Shown: piece after piece, positions 16,160-22,928 of the stretch
How the letters are laid out: every line of letters starts with the position of its first letter
How positions within the stretch are numbered: position 1 is the first letter of the stretch
DNA from: Bacillota bacterium
Lineage (GTDB): Bacteria; Bacillota; Clostridia; Lachnospirales; Lachnospiraceae
NCBI GenBank assembly: GCA_023393095.1
Contig: JAEWMT010000053.1
Coordinates: 1-24,147 of the forward strand
DNA length: 24,147 nt
Direction of reading: 5' to 3'
Translations under genes and position numbers: made by a program
Notes under the pieces: model-generated
Told to the model about the DNA's origin: nothing
Database searches by the model: none
What the model saw: only the letters and a program-made list of their open reading frames with translations

Positions 16160-16187
16160 TTGATGTTTGTATGAATGTTAATATAGT
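16160..16187 (+). promoter_or_regulatory. Possible secondary promoter before fabH
   Basis: TTGATG (16160-16165) and TATAGT (16182-16187), with a 16-bp spacer, resemble sigma-A boxes. No FabT palindrome overlaps them. fabH could therefore have some FabT-independent expression, but the boxes are imperfect. Confidence 0.35.
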
Positions 16188-16214
16188 GTTTTTTCTAGTT
16201 ACAATAGGAGGATT

Positions 16215-17192
16215 ATGAGACGAGCAACAATCATCGGAACTGGTAGTTATCTACCTGCTAATATAATGACAAATGATGATATGACTAAACTGGTGGAGAC
16301 TAGTGATGAGTGGATTACATCAAGAACCGGTATTAAAGAGAGAAGAATTTCATCTGGTGAAACCACATCGGATCTTGCTTATGAAGCAGGAAAGAAGGCT
16401 TTAGCTAACGCAAAGCTGGATGCAGCAGAGCTTGATTTGATTATATGTGCAACAATAACTCCCGATTCGTTTATGCCTTCCGTTGCCTGTATCGTTCAGG
16501 AACGCTTAGGAGCTAAACGTGCAGCAGCTTTTGATTTGGCTGCAGCATGTACGGGATTGATTTATGCTATCGCAGTAGCAGATTCCTTTATTAAAAGTGG
16601 AATGTATCACAATATTCTGGTTATTGGTGCTGAAACACTTTCGAAGGCTTTGGACTGGTCGGATCGTTCTACCTGTGTACTGTTTGGTGATGGCGCAGGA
16701 GCGGTAGTATTATCTGAATCCGATCATAGAGATGGAATTATGTCAGTAAACCTATTAAGTGATGGAAGCAAGCGAGAGCATTTATGTTTATCTGCAATTC
16801 CTATGTTCAATCCACTGGTTAAAGAAGATAACGAATTCCGTCCTACTATTACAATGAATGGTCAGGAAGTATTTAAGTTTGCAGTTCGAAGTATCACGGA
16901 TCTATTGAAAAAGGTTCTTGTAAATGCAGGGTTTACTGTAGCAGATGTCAAATATATTGTCGCACATCAAGCAAATCAGAGAATTATTGAACAGGCAGCA
17001 AAGCTTATGGGGATACCAGTAGAGAAGTTCTTTATAAATCTTGATAAGTATGGAAATACTTCAGCAGCGACTATTGCAATAGCTCTTGATGAAATGGTTC
17101 AGAATAAACTGTTACAGTCTGGAGACCGGATTATTCTGGTTGGTTTTGGAGGCGGGATGACAAGCGGGGCTATTTTGGTGGAATGGAGTTAG
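16215..17192 (+). CDS. fabH: Beta-ketoacyl-ACP synthase III
   Basis: FabH condenses an acyl-CoA primer with malonyl-ACP and starts fatty acid chains. The 325 residues carry the full Cys-His-Asn triad: C112 in DLAAACTGLIYAI, H251 in VAHQANQRI, and N281 in KYGNTSAATI. The N-terminus RATIIGTGSYLP and the C-terminal LVGFGGGMTSGAILVEW are typical. AGGAGG ends 3 nt before the ATG, a slightly short spacing, but no better start exists. The primer range (acetyl or branched) cannot be read from the sequence. The next gene, acpP, is separated by an unusually long 479 bp containing an inverted-repeat element. Confidence 0.96.
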   Translation: MRRATIIGTGSYLPANIMTNDDMTKLVETSDEWITSRTGIKERRISSGETTSDLAYEAGKKALANAKLDAAELDLIICATITPDSFMPSVACIVQERLGAKRAAAFDLAAACTGLIYAIAVADSFIKSGMYHNILVIGAETLSKALDWSDRSTCVLFGDGAGAVVLSESDHRDGIMSVNLLSDGSKREHLCLSAIPMFNPLVKEDNEFRPTITMNGQEVFKFAVRSITDLLKKVLVNAGFTVADVKYIVAHQANQRIIEQAAKLMGIPVEKFFINLDKYGNTSAATIAIALDEMVQNKLLQSGDRIILVGFGGGMTSGAILVEWS

Positions 17193-17204
17193 GGGGGGTA
17201 TGTA

Positions 17205-17385
17205 CATTTTTGTGTTATGACAAATGAATTTTAGCGGCCTTTACCTCGGTCGGGATGCTTTTTACAAGCCTCAGAGATTGCAGAAATCCGGCCAGTGGAC
17301 CGGCTTCCTGCATGAGTCTTGACAAAGCATGGACACCCTTGGTCGGCCGGTCTCGCTAAAATTTATTTGTCATAACACAAAAATG
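17205..17385. repeat. 181-bp inverted-repeat element (MITE-like or structured RNA)
   Basis: The ends are 32-bp inverted repeats (17205-17236 and 17354-17385) with one mismatch, running from CATTTTTGTGTTATGAC to TTTTAGCG. Inside, further stems nest in register: ATGCTTT/AAAGCAT (17255-17261, 17324-17330), CAAGCCTCA/TGAGTCTTG (17265-17273, 17313-17321, one mismatch), TGCAG/CTGCA (17279-17283, 17308-17312) and CCGGCC/GG-A-CCGG at the tip. The whole segment can fold into one rod. The inside is more GC-rich than the surroundings. It contains no gene. I see no clear target-site duplication, so insertion as a MITE is not proven. It begins 12 bp after the fabH stop. Confidence 0.7.
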
Positions 17386-17671
17386 GGATAGCAGTTACGA
17401 ACTAACTTCAAATGAATACAAGTATCAAGTACTGGGTAAGTTGTGCTGTTGATTTTAATAAGATGCAATTTTGATCAAGTGCATTATGGATAAGGTATAG
17501 TTTTGGTAGGGTGAAATTTTGATATAGGGTAGGAGATTTCATTTTGGAATTGAATAATATGGTGCAGTTTACAAATTACTTATTGAAGTTTTATTAATGC
17601 GTTAAACCTGGAGGTAATACTCCTGGCAATATATTAAACTGATTAAAAACACACTTTGGAGGATTATAACA
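17386..17671 (+). promoter_or_regulatory. acpP upstream region
   Basis: These 286 bp contain no gene. ATTTTGAT, one arm of the FabT box, occurs twice (17469-17476 and 17516-17523), but without a matching second arm. A small hairpin, GGAG/CTCC, lies near 17611-17624. No confident -35/-10 pair was found, although an acpP promoter here is likely because the inverted-repeat element probably hinders read-through from fabH. Confidence 0.35.
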
Positions 17672-17908
17672 ATGGATTTTGAAAAAATTAAAGAAGTAGT
17701 AGCAGAGCAATTAGGAGTGGATGTAACAGAGCTTACAGAGGAAACTTCCTTAAAGGATGATTTAAATGCGGATTCTCTTGATCTATTTCAGATTATCATG
17801 TCATTAGAAGAAGAATTCGGTATTGAAATTCCTACAGAGGATACCGAGAGCATCGGAACAATTGGTGATATTGAGAAATATTTATCAAAAAAAAATGAAG
17901 AAAAGTAG
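17672..17908 (+). CDS. acpP: Acyl carrier protein
   Basis: The 78-residue acidic protein carries growing acyl chains on a phosphopantetheine arm attached to S35 in the motif LNADSLDLFQ. The four-helix pattern, the SLKDDLNADSLD region and EEEFGIEIPTEDTESIGTIGDI are typical of the AcpP family. A GGAGG site precedes the ATG. It is followed by a strong hairpin and then fabK, which fits the need for ACP to be made in larger amounts than the enzymes. Confidence 0.96.
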   Translation: MDFEKIKEVVAEQLGVDVTELTEETSLKDDLNADSLDLFQIIMSLEEEFGIEIPTEDTESIGTIGDIEKYLSKKNEEK

Positions 17909-17925
17909 TAATATTTAGAACCTAG

Positions 17926-17960
17926 AGCCCAGGATTGGGGTGTTTCCCAATCCGTGGGCT
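17926..17960 (+). other. Hairpin between acpP and fabK
   Basis: AGCCCAGGATTGGG (17926-17939) pairs with CCCAATCC-G-TGGGCT (17946-17960) over 14 bp with one bulged G and loop GTGTTT. No T-run follows. It is more likely an mRNA processing or stabilising element, or a partial terminator, than a full stop. Confidence 0.6.
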
Positions 17961-17997
17961 GATTAATGTAATTCATGACTCCAAGGAGGATAAGAGA

Positions 17998-18930
17998 GTG
18001 AAATCACGTATTTGTGATCTGTTAGATATAGAATACCCTATTTTCCAGGGGGCAATGGCAAGAATTTCAGATGCATCACTGGCTGCTGCTGTCTCAGAAG
18101 CAGGGGGTCTTGGAATAATTGCCGGAGGAACAGCACCGGCAGATATTGTCCGTGCTGAGGTAAGAAAAGCCAAGGAGCTTACGAAGAAGCCTTTTGGTGT
18201 TAACATAATGTTACTGAGTGAATTTGCAGATGACATAGCTAATATGGTTTGTGAGGAAGGTGTTAAGGTTGTTACAACCGGAGCAGGGGCACCTGGAAAA
18301 TACATGGAGATGTGGAAAGCACATGATATCAAAGTTATTCCGGTAGTACCTTCCGTAGCAATTGCAAAAAGAATGGTTCGTAGCGGAGCGGATGCTGTGA
18401 TCGCAGAAGGAACTGAATCCGGCGGACATGTCGGTGAACTGACTACCATGGTACTTGTACCGCAGGTGGTTGATGCTGTTGATGTTCCTGTCATTGCTGC
18501 AGGAGGGATCGGAGATGGAAGAGGCATTGCTGCAGCCTTTATGCTTGGAGCGGATGGTGTACAGGTTGGTACCCGTTTCCTTAGTGCTTTTGAATGTACA
18601 GTTCACCAGAATTATAAACAGAAAGTAATTAATGCGAAGGATATTGATACCGTTGTTACTGGCAGACCCACAGGACATCCAGTTCGTATACTCAAAAATA
18701 AGTTAAGCCGAAGCTTTACAGAACTTGAAGCTAAGGCGGCACCGCTTGATGAATATGAAACTTTAGGAGTAGGTGCATTAGCAAAGGCAGTTGTGCAGGG
18801 CGATATGGATTATGGCAGTGTTATGGCCGGACAGATTGCTGCAATTGTGAATAAGGAGCAGAGCTGTAAAGAAATTATTACGGAGATGTTTAATGAAGCA
18901 GGACAGCTTCTGAACAGGGGTTGGAGGTAA
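17998..18930 (+). CDS. fabK: Enoyl-ACP reductase II (FMN-dependent)
   Basis: FabK performs the last reduction of each elongation cycle, using FMN and NAD(P)H, and is insensitive to triclosan, unlike FabI. The 310-residue TIM-barrel protein has the family N-terminus YPIFQGAMARISDASLAAAVSEAGGLG, of which IFQGAMARISDASLAAA is most typical. It also has FGVNIMLLS, H144 in ESGGHVGELTTM (the position of the catalytic His in the streptococcal enzyme), the phosphate-binding IAAGGIGDGRG, and ADGVQVGTRFL. The start is a GTG with AAGGAGG 8 nt before it; the longer frame upstream reads through the hairpin and is rejected. It ends 2 bp before the fabD start. Confidence 0.93.
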   Translation: MKSRICDLLDIEYPIFQGAMARISDASLAAAVSEAGGLGIIAGGTAPADIVRAEVRKAKELTKKPFGVNIMLLSEFADDIANMVCEEGVKVVTTGAGAPGKYMEMWKAHDIKVIPVVPSVAIAKRMVRSGADAVIAEGTESGGHVGELTTMVLVPQVVDAVDVPVIAAGGIGDGRGIAAAFMLGADGVQVGTRFLSAFECTVHQNYKQKVINAKDIDTVVTGRPTGHPVRILKNKLSRSFTELEAKAAPLDEYETLGVGALAKAVVQGDMDYGSVMAGQIAAIVNKEQSCKEIITEMFNEAGQLLNRGWR

Positions 18931-18932
18931 CT

Positions 18933-19871
18933 ATGGGAAAGATAGCTTTTTTATTTGCAGGACAAGGAGCCCAGTATATCGGAATGGGAAAAGAACTTTA
19001 TGAGAATTTTCCAATATGCAGGCAGACCTTTGAGGAGGCGGATGAAAGTCTCCATAGTAACCTAACGGAAATGATATTTAACGGAAGCAAGGAAGATCTA
19101 GACCGTACTGAAAACACTCAACCCAGCGTCGTTACAATGACAATTGCTGCTTATCGGGCATTAATGGAATATGGAATTACTCCGGATGTTGTAGCAGGCT
19201 TAAGCCTAGGTGAATATTCTGCACTGACAGCAAGCGGCGTTTTTGATTTTTCTGAGGTTGTACCTCTGGTTAGAAAAAGAGGGCGTTTTATGCAGGAAGC
19301 AGTTCCCGAGGGAATTGGAAAGATGAGCGCAGTCTTAGGTTTATCCGAGGAGAAAATCAGGGAAGCCTGTAAGGAAGCCGGTGAGTTCGGAACGGTAGAG
19401 CCAGCTAATTTTAATTGCCCCGGTCAGATTGTGATCGGCGGTGAGGTAAAGGCTGTTGATGAAGCAAATAAACTTTGTAAGGAAAAGGGAGCCATGAAAA
19501 CAATAGATCTTGCATTAAGTGCACCTTTTCATACATCAATGCTAAAACCTGCTGCAGATAGATTAAAGCAGGAGCTGGATCCTATGACAATAGGAGAACT
19601 CAAAATTCCGGTTATTAGTAATGTAAATGCGGATTTTGTAAGCAATTCCGGTGAGGTAAAGGATTTATTATATCGACAGGTTATGAGCAGTGTTTTATGG
19701 GAACATACCATTCGAAGGATGATCGAGAATGGAGTTAATAATTTTATTGAAATTGGACCGGGTAAAACGCTATCCGGCTTTGTTAAGAAAATAGATAGAA
19801 GCCTTGGCATCCATAATATGGAGAATATCGCTTCCCTAGAAGCAACTGTTAAGGCTTTAAAAACTTTATAA
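18933..19871 (+). CDS. fabD: Malonyl-CoA:ACP transacylase
   Basis: FabD moves malonyl from CoA to ACP. The 312 residues include FAGQGAQYIGMG, the nucleophile S91 in GLSLGEYSAL, an Arg in VRKRGRFMQEA, and H200 in SAPFHTSML, the usual Ser-His pair. The frame is open back to a TTG at 18921, but that segment is the GGAGG ribosome site (18923-18927). ATG 18933 is the better start, and it lies 2 bp after the fabK stop, so the two genes are tightly coupled. Confidence 0.95.
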   Translation: MGKIAFLFAGQGAQYIGMGKELYENFPICRQTFEEADESLHSNLTEMIFNGSKEDLDRTENTQPSVVTMTIAAYRALMEYGITPDVVAGLSLGEYSALTASGVFDFSEVVPLVRKRGRFMQEAVPEGIGKMSAVLGLSEEKIREACKEAGEFGTVEPANFNCPGQIVIGGEVKAVDEANKLCKEKGAMKTIDLALSAPFHTSMLKPAADRLKQELDPMTIGELKIPVISNVNADFVSNSGEVKDLLYRQVMSSVLWEHTIRRMIENGVNNFIEIGPGKTLSGFVKKIDRSLGIHNMENIASLEATVKALKTL

Positions 19872-19892
19872 GAAAATATTGTGCAGACACCC

Positions 19893-19922
19893 AAATTCGC
19901 GGTGTTTCGGCAGAATGGAGAG
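19893..19922 (+). repeat. 30-nt upstream element, copy 2 (fabG)
   Basis: Nearly identical (28/30) to 6203-6232 upstream of ilvB, and again ending in the ribosome site GGAGAG. ATTC/GAAT plus GC/GC can pair around the loop, so the outer stem is kept although the two differing bases change the inner stem. It fills most of the 57-bp fabD-fabG gap. Confidence 0.75.
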
Positions 19923-19928
19923 TATATA

Positions 19929-20669
19929 ATGCTTAACGGAAAAGTTGCATTAGTAACCGGAGCAGGAAGAGGCATTGGAAGAGCAATTGCCTTACAGTTT
20001 GCCAAATATGGTGCAAAGGTAGTGATTAATTATCGTAACAGCATAGCACAGGTTGAAGAGCTTTTGACTATGATTAAAAATGCCGGGGGCGAAGCAATTG
20101 CAGTTCAAGCGGATATCAGCATTGACATGGAAGCAAAGAAGCTGGTTGAAGAGACTATAAAGTATTATGGACGCCTGGATATATTGGTCAATAATGCCGG
20201 CATCACGAAAGATGGTTTAATGATGAGAATGTCAGAGGCCGATTTTAACAGCGTGGTGGATATTAATTTGAAAGGTACATTTTTTTGTATGAAACATGCT
20301 TCAAATGTGATGCTGAAGCAAAGATCGGGTAAAATAATCAACATTTCATCCGTTGTTGGACTGACCGGAAATATTGGACAGGTGAACTATGCAGCATCGA
20401 AAGCAGGAGTAATCGGAATGACAAAATCAGCTGCAAGGGAACTGGCTTTAAGGGGAATTACAGTGAATGCGGTAGCTCCTGGGTTTATAGAATCAGAAAT
20501 GACGAATCAGTTATCAGATAAGGTAAAAGAGGCTACGTTGGCAAATATTCCGTTAAAACGTTACGGTATTCCGACAGAGGTAGCAAATGCAGTAAGTTTT
20601 TTAGCTTCAGATGCGGCAAATTATATTACCGGTCAGGTGCTTCAGGTAGACGGCGGACTGTTAATGTAA
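19929..20669 (+). CDS. fabG: 3-oxoacyl-ACP reductase
   Basis: FabG reduces 3-ketoacyl-ACP with NADPH. The 246 residues match the family. The nucleotide motif is GAGRGIGRAIA, followed by LVNNAG, and the catalytic S141, Y154 and K158 lie in NISSVVG and VNYAASKAG. The C-terminus has SDAANYITGQVLQVDGGLLM. The frame could begin at a GTG (19881), but this would translate the repeated 30-nt element; ATG 19929 with GGAGAG (19917-19922) is the right start. fabF follows after 19 bp. Confidence 0.95.
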   Translation: MLNGKVALVTGAGRGIGRAIALQFAKYGAKVVINYRNSIAQVEELLTMIKNAGGEAIAVQADISIDMEAKKLVEETIKYYGRLDILVNNAGITKDGLMMRMSEADFNSVVDINLKGTFFCMKHASNVMLKQRSGKIINISSVVGLTGNIGQVNYAASKAGVIGMTKSAARELALRGITVNAVAPGFIESEMTNQLSDKVKEATLANIPLKRYGIPTEVANAVSFLASDAANYITGQVLQVDGGLLM

Positions 20670-20688
20670 TGGAAAGGGAGTAATTATC

Positions 20689-21927
20689 ATGAATCGTAGA
20701 GTTGTTGTAACAGGGTTGGGCGCAATTACCCCAATTGGTAATAATGTAAAAGAATTTTTTGATAATGTGCAGGCCGGAAAATGCGGTATCGGTTTTATTG
20801 ATAACTTTGATACGGAAGCCTATACGGTAAAACTGGCTGCCCAGGTAAAGAATTTCGAACCAAAAGATTATATGGATGCAAAAGAAGCAAGAAGAATGGA
20901 GCGATTCTCACAATTTGCGATAGCAGCTGCCAAAGAAGCGGTAGAGGATTCAAGGATTGATCTTGAAAGAATCGATAAAGAGCGTTTTGGAGTAATTGTG
21001 GGTTCAGGTATCGGAGCACTTGATAATATTGAAAAGCAAACAAATACATTAAGAGATAAAGGCCCTAAGAGAGTCAATCCTTTGTTCATACCAATGACTA
21101 TCACTAATATGGCAGCAGGTAATATTGCAATCCAATTTGGTGCACTTGGAATTTGTACGAATGTAGTAACAGCTTGCGCAACTGGCAATAATTGTATTGG
21201 GGAGGCATTCCGCAATATTAAACATGGATATGCCGACGTTATTCTGGCTGGCGGAGCCGAAGGATCTATAACACCACTTGGAATTGCTGGCTTTCAATCC
21301 TTAACAGCATTATCTACTAGTCAAGATCCCTTAAGAGCATCAATTCCATTTGATAAGGATAGAGATGGATTTGTCATGGGTGAAGGTGCAGGTATTCTTG
21401 TATTGGAAGATTATGAACATGCAAAAGAACGTGGTGCAAAGATTTATGCAGAAATTGTTGGTTATGGTTCAACCTGTGATGCTTATCATATTACTTCCCC
21501 TTCACCGGATGGTGTAGGCGGAGCCAGAGCAATGAAGTTTGCTATGGAAGAGGCAGGAATTTCTCCGAAGCAGGTATCCTATATCAATGCACATGGAACT
21601 AGCACTCCTCCGAATGATCGTACTGAGACAGCTTCCATTAAGATTGCTTTGGGAGAGGAAGCATATAAGGTACCGATCAGTTCCAGTAAATCCATGGTTG
21701 GACATTTACTTGGAGCAGCCGGAGCAGTCGAAGCAATTGTCTGCGTTAAGGCAATTGAAAATGATTTTATTCCAGCAACTATTGGTTTATCCGTACCGGA
21801 TGAGGAATGTGATCTAGATTATGTTCCGGGTGTTGGAAGAAAAGCTAAAATATCTTATGCAATGACGAATTCTCTTGGCTTTGGCGGACACAATGCTACG
21901 TTGATATTTAAGAATATGGAGGTATAA
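20689..21927 (+). CDS. fabF: Beta-ketoacyl-ACP synthase II
   Basis: FabF condenses acyl-ACP with malonyl-ACP during elongation. The 412 residues show the KAS I/II triad: C163 in VVTACATGNNC, H302 in NAHGTSTPPND, and H339 in SSKSMVGHLLGAAG. The N-terminus RRVVVTGLGAITPIG is diagnostic. The C-terminus is SLGFGGHNATLIF. AAGGGAG lies before the ATG. The accB start codon lies 2 bp after its stop, and the accB ribosome site is inside the fabF end, which couples the two. Confidence 0.96.
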   Translation: MNRRVVVTGLGAITPIGNNVKEFFDNVQAGKCGIGFIDNFDTEAYTVKLAAQVKNFEPKDYMDAKEARRMERFSQFAIAAAKEAVEDSRIDLERIDKERFGVIVGSGIGALDNIEKQTNTLRDKGPKRVNPLFIPMTITNMAAGNIAIQFGALGICTNVVTACATGNNCIGEAFRNIKHGYADVILAGGAEGSITPLGIAGFQSLTALSTSQDPLRASIPFDKDRDGFVMGEGAGILVLEDYEHAKERGAKIYAEIVGYGSTCDAYHITSPSPDGVGGARAMKFAMEEAGISPKQVSYINAHGTSTPPNDRTETASIKIALGEEAYKVPISSSKSMVGHLLGAAGAVEAIVCVKAIENDFIPATIGLSVPDEECDLDYVPGVGRKAKISYAMTNSLGFGGHNATLIFKNMEV

Positions 21928-21929
21928 CC

Positions 21930-22469
21930 GTGGATTATAAAGCTATTCTTAATTTAATGAAGGAAATGAATCAAACTGAATTAACTAAGCTGGAGATAGA
22001 AGAAGATGGAATCAGAATCTGTATGGAAAAGGCTTCAAATGAGATGTTAGCTAACCAGCAGGTAATACCTCAGAATATATCACCAACAGTATACCCAGTT
22101 AATCCAATGAGTATGATGCCTTTACAGAATACTATTCTACCTGGGCAGGCGACGCAGGTAAGTCAGGTAAATGCGGCGAATCTTACAATTGAAGCGGCAA
22201 CACCGGTTTCAGAGAAACTCACAGAGGATGAAGGTGCAAAGAAAATTGTTTCTCCGATGGTAGGAACCTTCTATGCGTCTCCATCACCAGATAAGCCAGC
22301 ATTTGTAAAAGTCGGGGACAAGGTGAAAAAAGGTCAGACCGTTTGTATTATCGAAGCAATGAAATTAATGAACGAGATTGAAAGCGAGCATGATGGCGAG
22401 GTCGTAAAAATACTTGTAAACAACGAAGATATGGTTGAGTTCGGCCAGCCTATGATTTTAATTAAGTAA
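21930..22469 (+). CDS. accB: Biotin carboxyl carrier protein of acetyl-CoA carboxylase
   Basis: AccB carries carboxybiotin between AccC and the carboxyltransferase. The 179 residues have an N-terminal helix with LMKEMNQTELTKLEIEEDG, a Pro/Gln/Met-rich flexible linker (about 45-105), and a C-terminal biotinyl domain with K145 in the motif EAMKLMNEI. The start is a GTG, supported by GGAGG at 21918-21922. The fabZ gene lies between accB and accC, an order common in Firmicutes fab clusters. Confidence 0.95.
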   Translation: MDYKAILNLMKEMNQTELTKLEIEEDGIRICMEKASNEMLANQQVIPQNISPTVYPVNPMSMMPLQNTILPGQATQVSQVNAANLTIEAATPVSEKLTEDEGAKKIVSPMVGTFYASPSPDKPAFVKVGDKVKKGQTVCIIEAMKLMNEIESEHDGEVVKILVNNEDMVEFGQPMILIK

Positions 22470-22492
22470 CAGGCAAAGGAATGGAGAAATGT

Positions 22493-22918
22493 ATGCTTAA
22501 TATTGATGAAATCCAAAAAATACTGCCTCACAGGCCACCATTTATACTAATTGACCGTGTGGAGGAGCTGGAACCCGGTTTACGGGCAACCGGTAGAAAA
22601 TGTGTAACGATGAATGAACCTTTTTTTCAAGGACATTTTCCAGGGAAAGCAGTTATGCCCGGCGTTATCATTCTTGAGTCCTTAGCTCAGATGGGTGCCA
22701 TATGTATGCTGACCGTACCCGGCAATGAAGGTAAGATTGTATACTTCGGTGGAATGGATAAAGTAAAGTTTAAGCGACAGGTATATCCGGGAGATGTATT
22801 AAGCTTGGAGGTAGAAATTACAAAGAGTAAAGGAAACTTTGGAGTTGGAACAGCGAAGGCTTATGTTGAAGGAAAAATTGCAGTGGAAGCGATCCTTACT
22901 TTCGCGATAGAAAAATAA
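22493..22918 (+). CDS. fabZ: 3-hydroxyacyl-ACP dehydratase
   Basis: FabZ removes water from 3-hydroxyacyl-ACP to form trans-2-enoyl-ACP. The 141-residue hot-dog fold has ILPHRPPFILIDRV, catalytic H48 in FQGHFPGKAVMPG, and E62 in ILESLAQMGA. A longer frame starts at 22481 (MEKC), but its ATG directly touches the AAAGGA; GGAG (22483-22486) spaced 6 nt before ATG 22493, together with the family start MLNIDEI, favours 22493. No second dehydratase/isomerase for unsaturated fatty acids is seen in the window. Confidence 0.94.
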   Translation: MLNIDEIQKILPHRPPFILIDRVEELEPGLRATGRKCVTMNEPFFQGHFPGKAVMPGVIILESLAQMGAICMLTVPGNEGKIVYFGGMDKVKFKRQVYPGDVLSLEVEITKSKGNFGVGTAKAYVEGKIAVEAILTFAIEK

Positions 22919-22928
22919 GGAGATAACC

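Noticed and set aside
17205..17385. Insertion sequence with transposase
   Set aside because: The element is only 181 bp and has no coding frame; it can at most be a non-autonomous element.
17973..18527. 184-residue minus-strand frame opposite fabK
   Set aside because: It is an antisense shadow of fabK with Ser/Pro/Thr-rich composition and no family resemblance or ribosome site.
19881..19928. N-terminal extension of FabG from a GTG
   Set aside because: It would translate the shared 30-nt element, which contains the ribosome site for the true start at 19929.
19529..20005. 158-residue minus-strand frame across fabD and fabG
   Set aside because: It overlaps two certain genes on the other strand and shows no recognisable domain.
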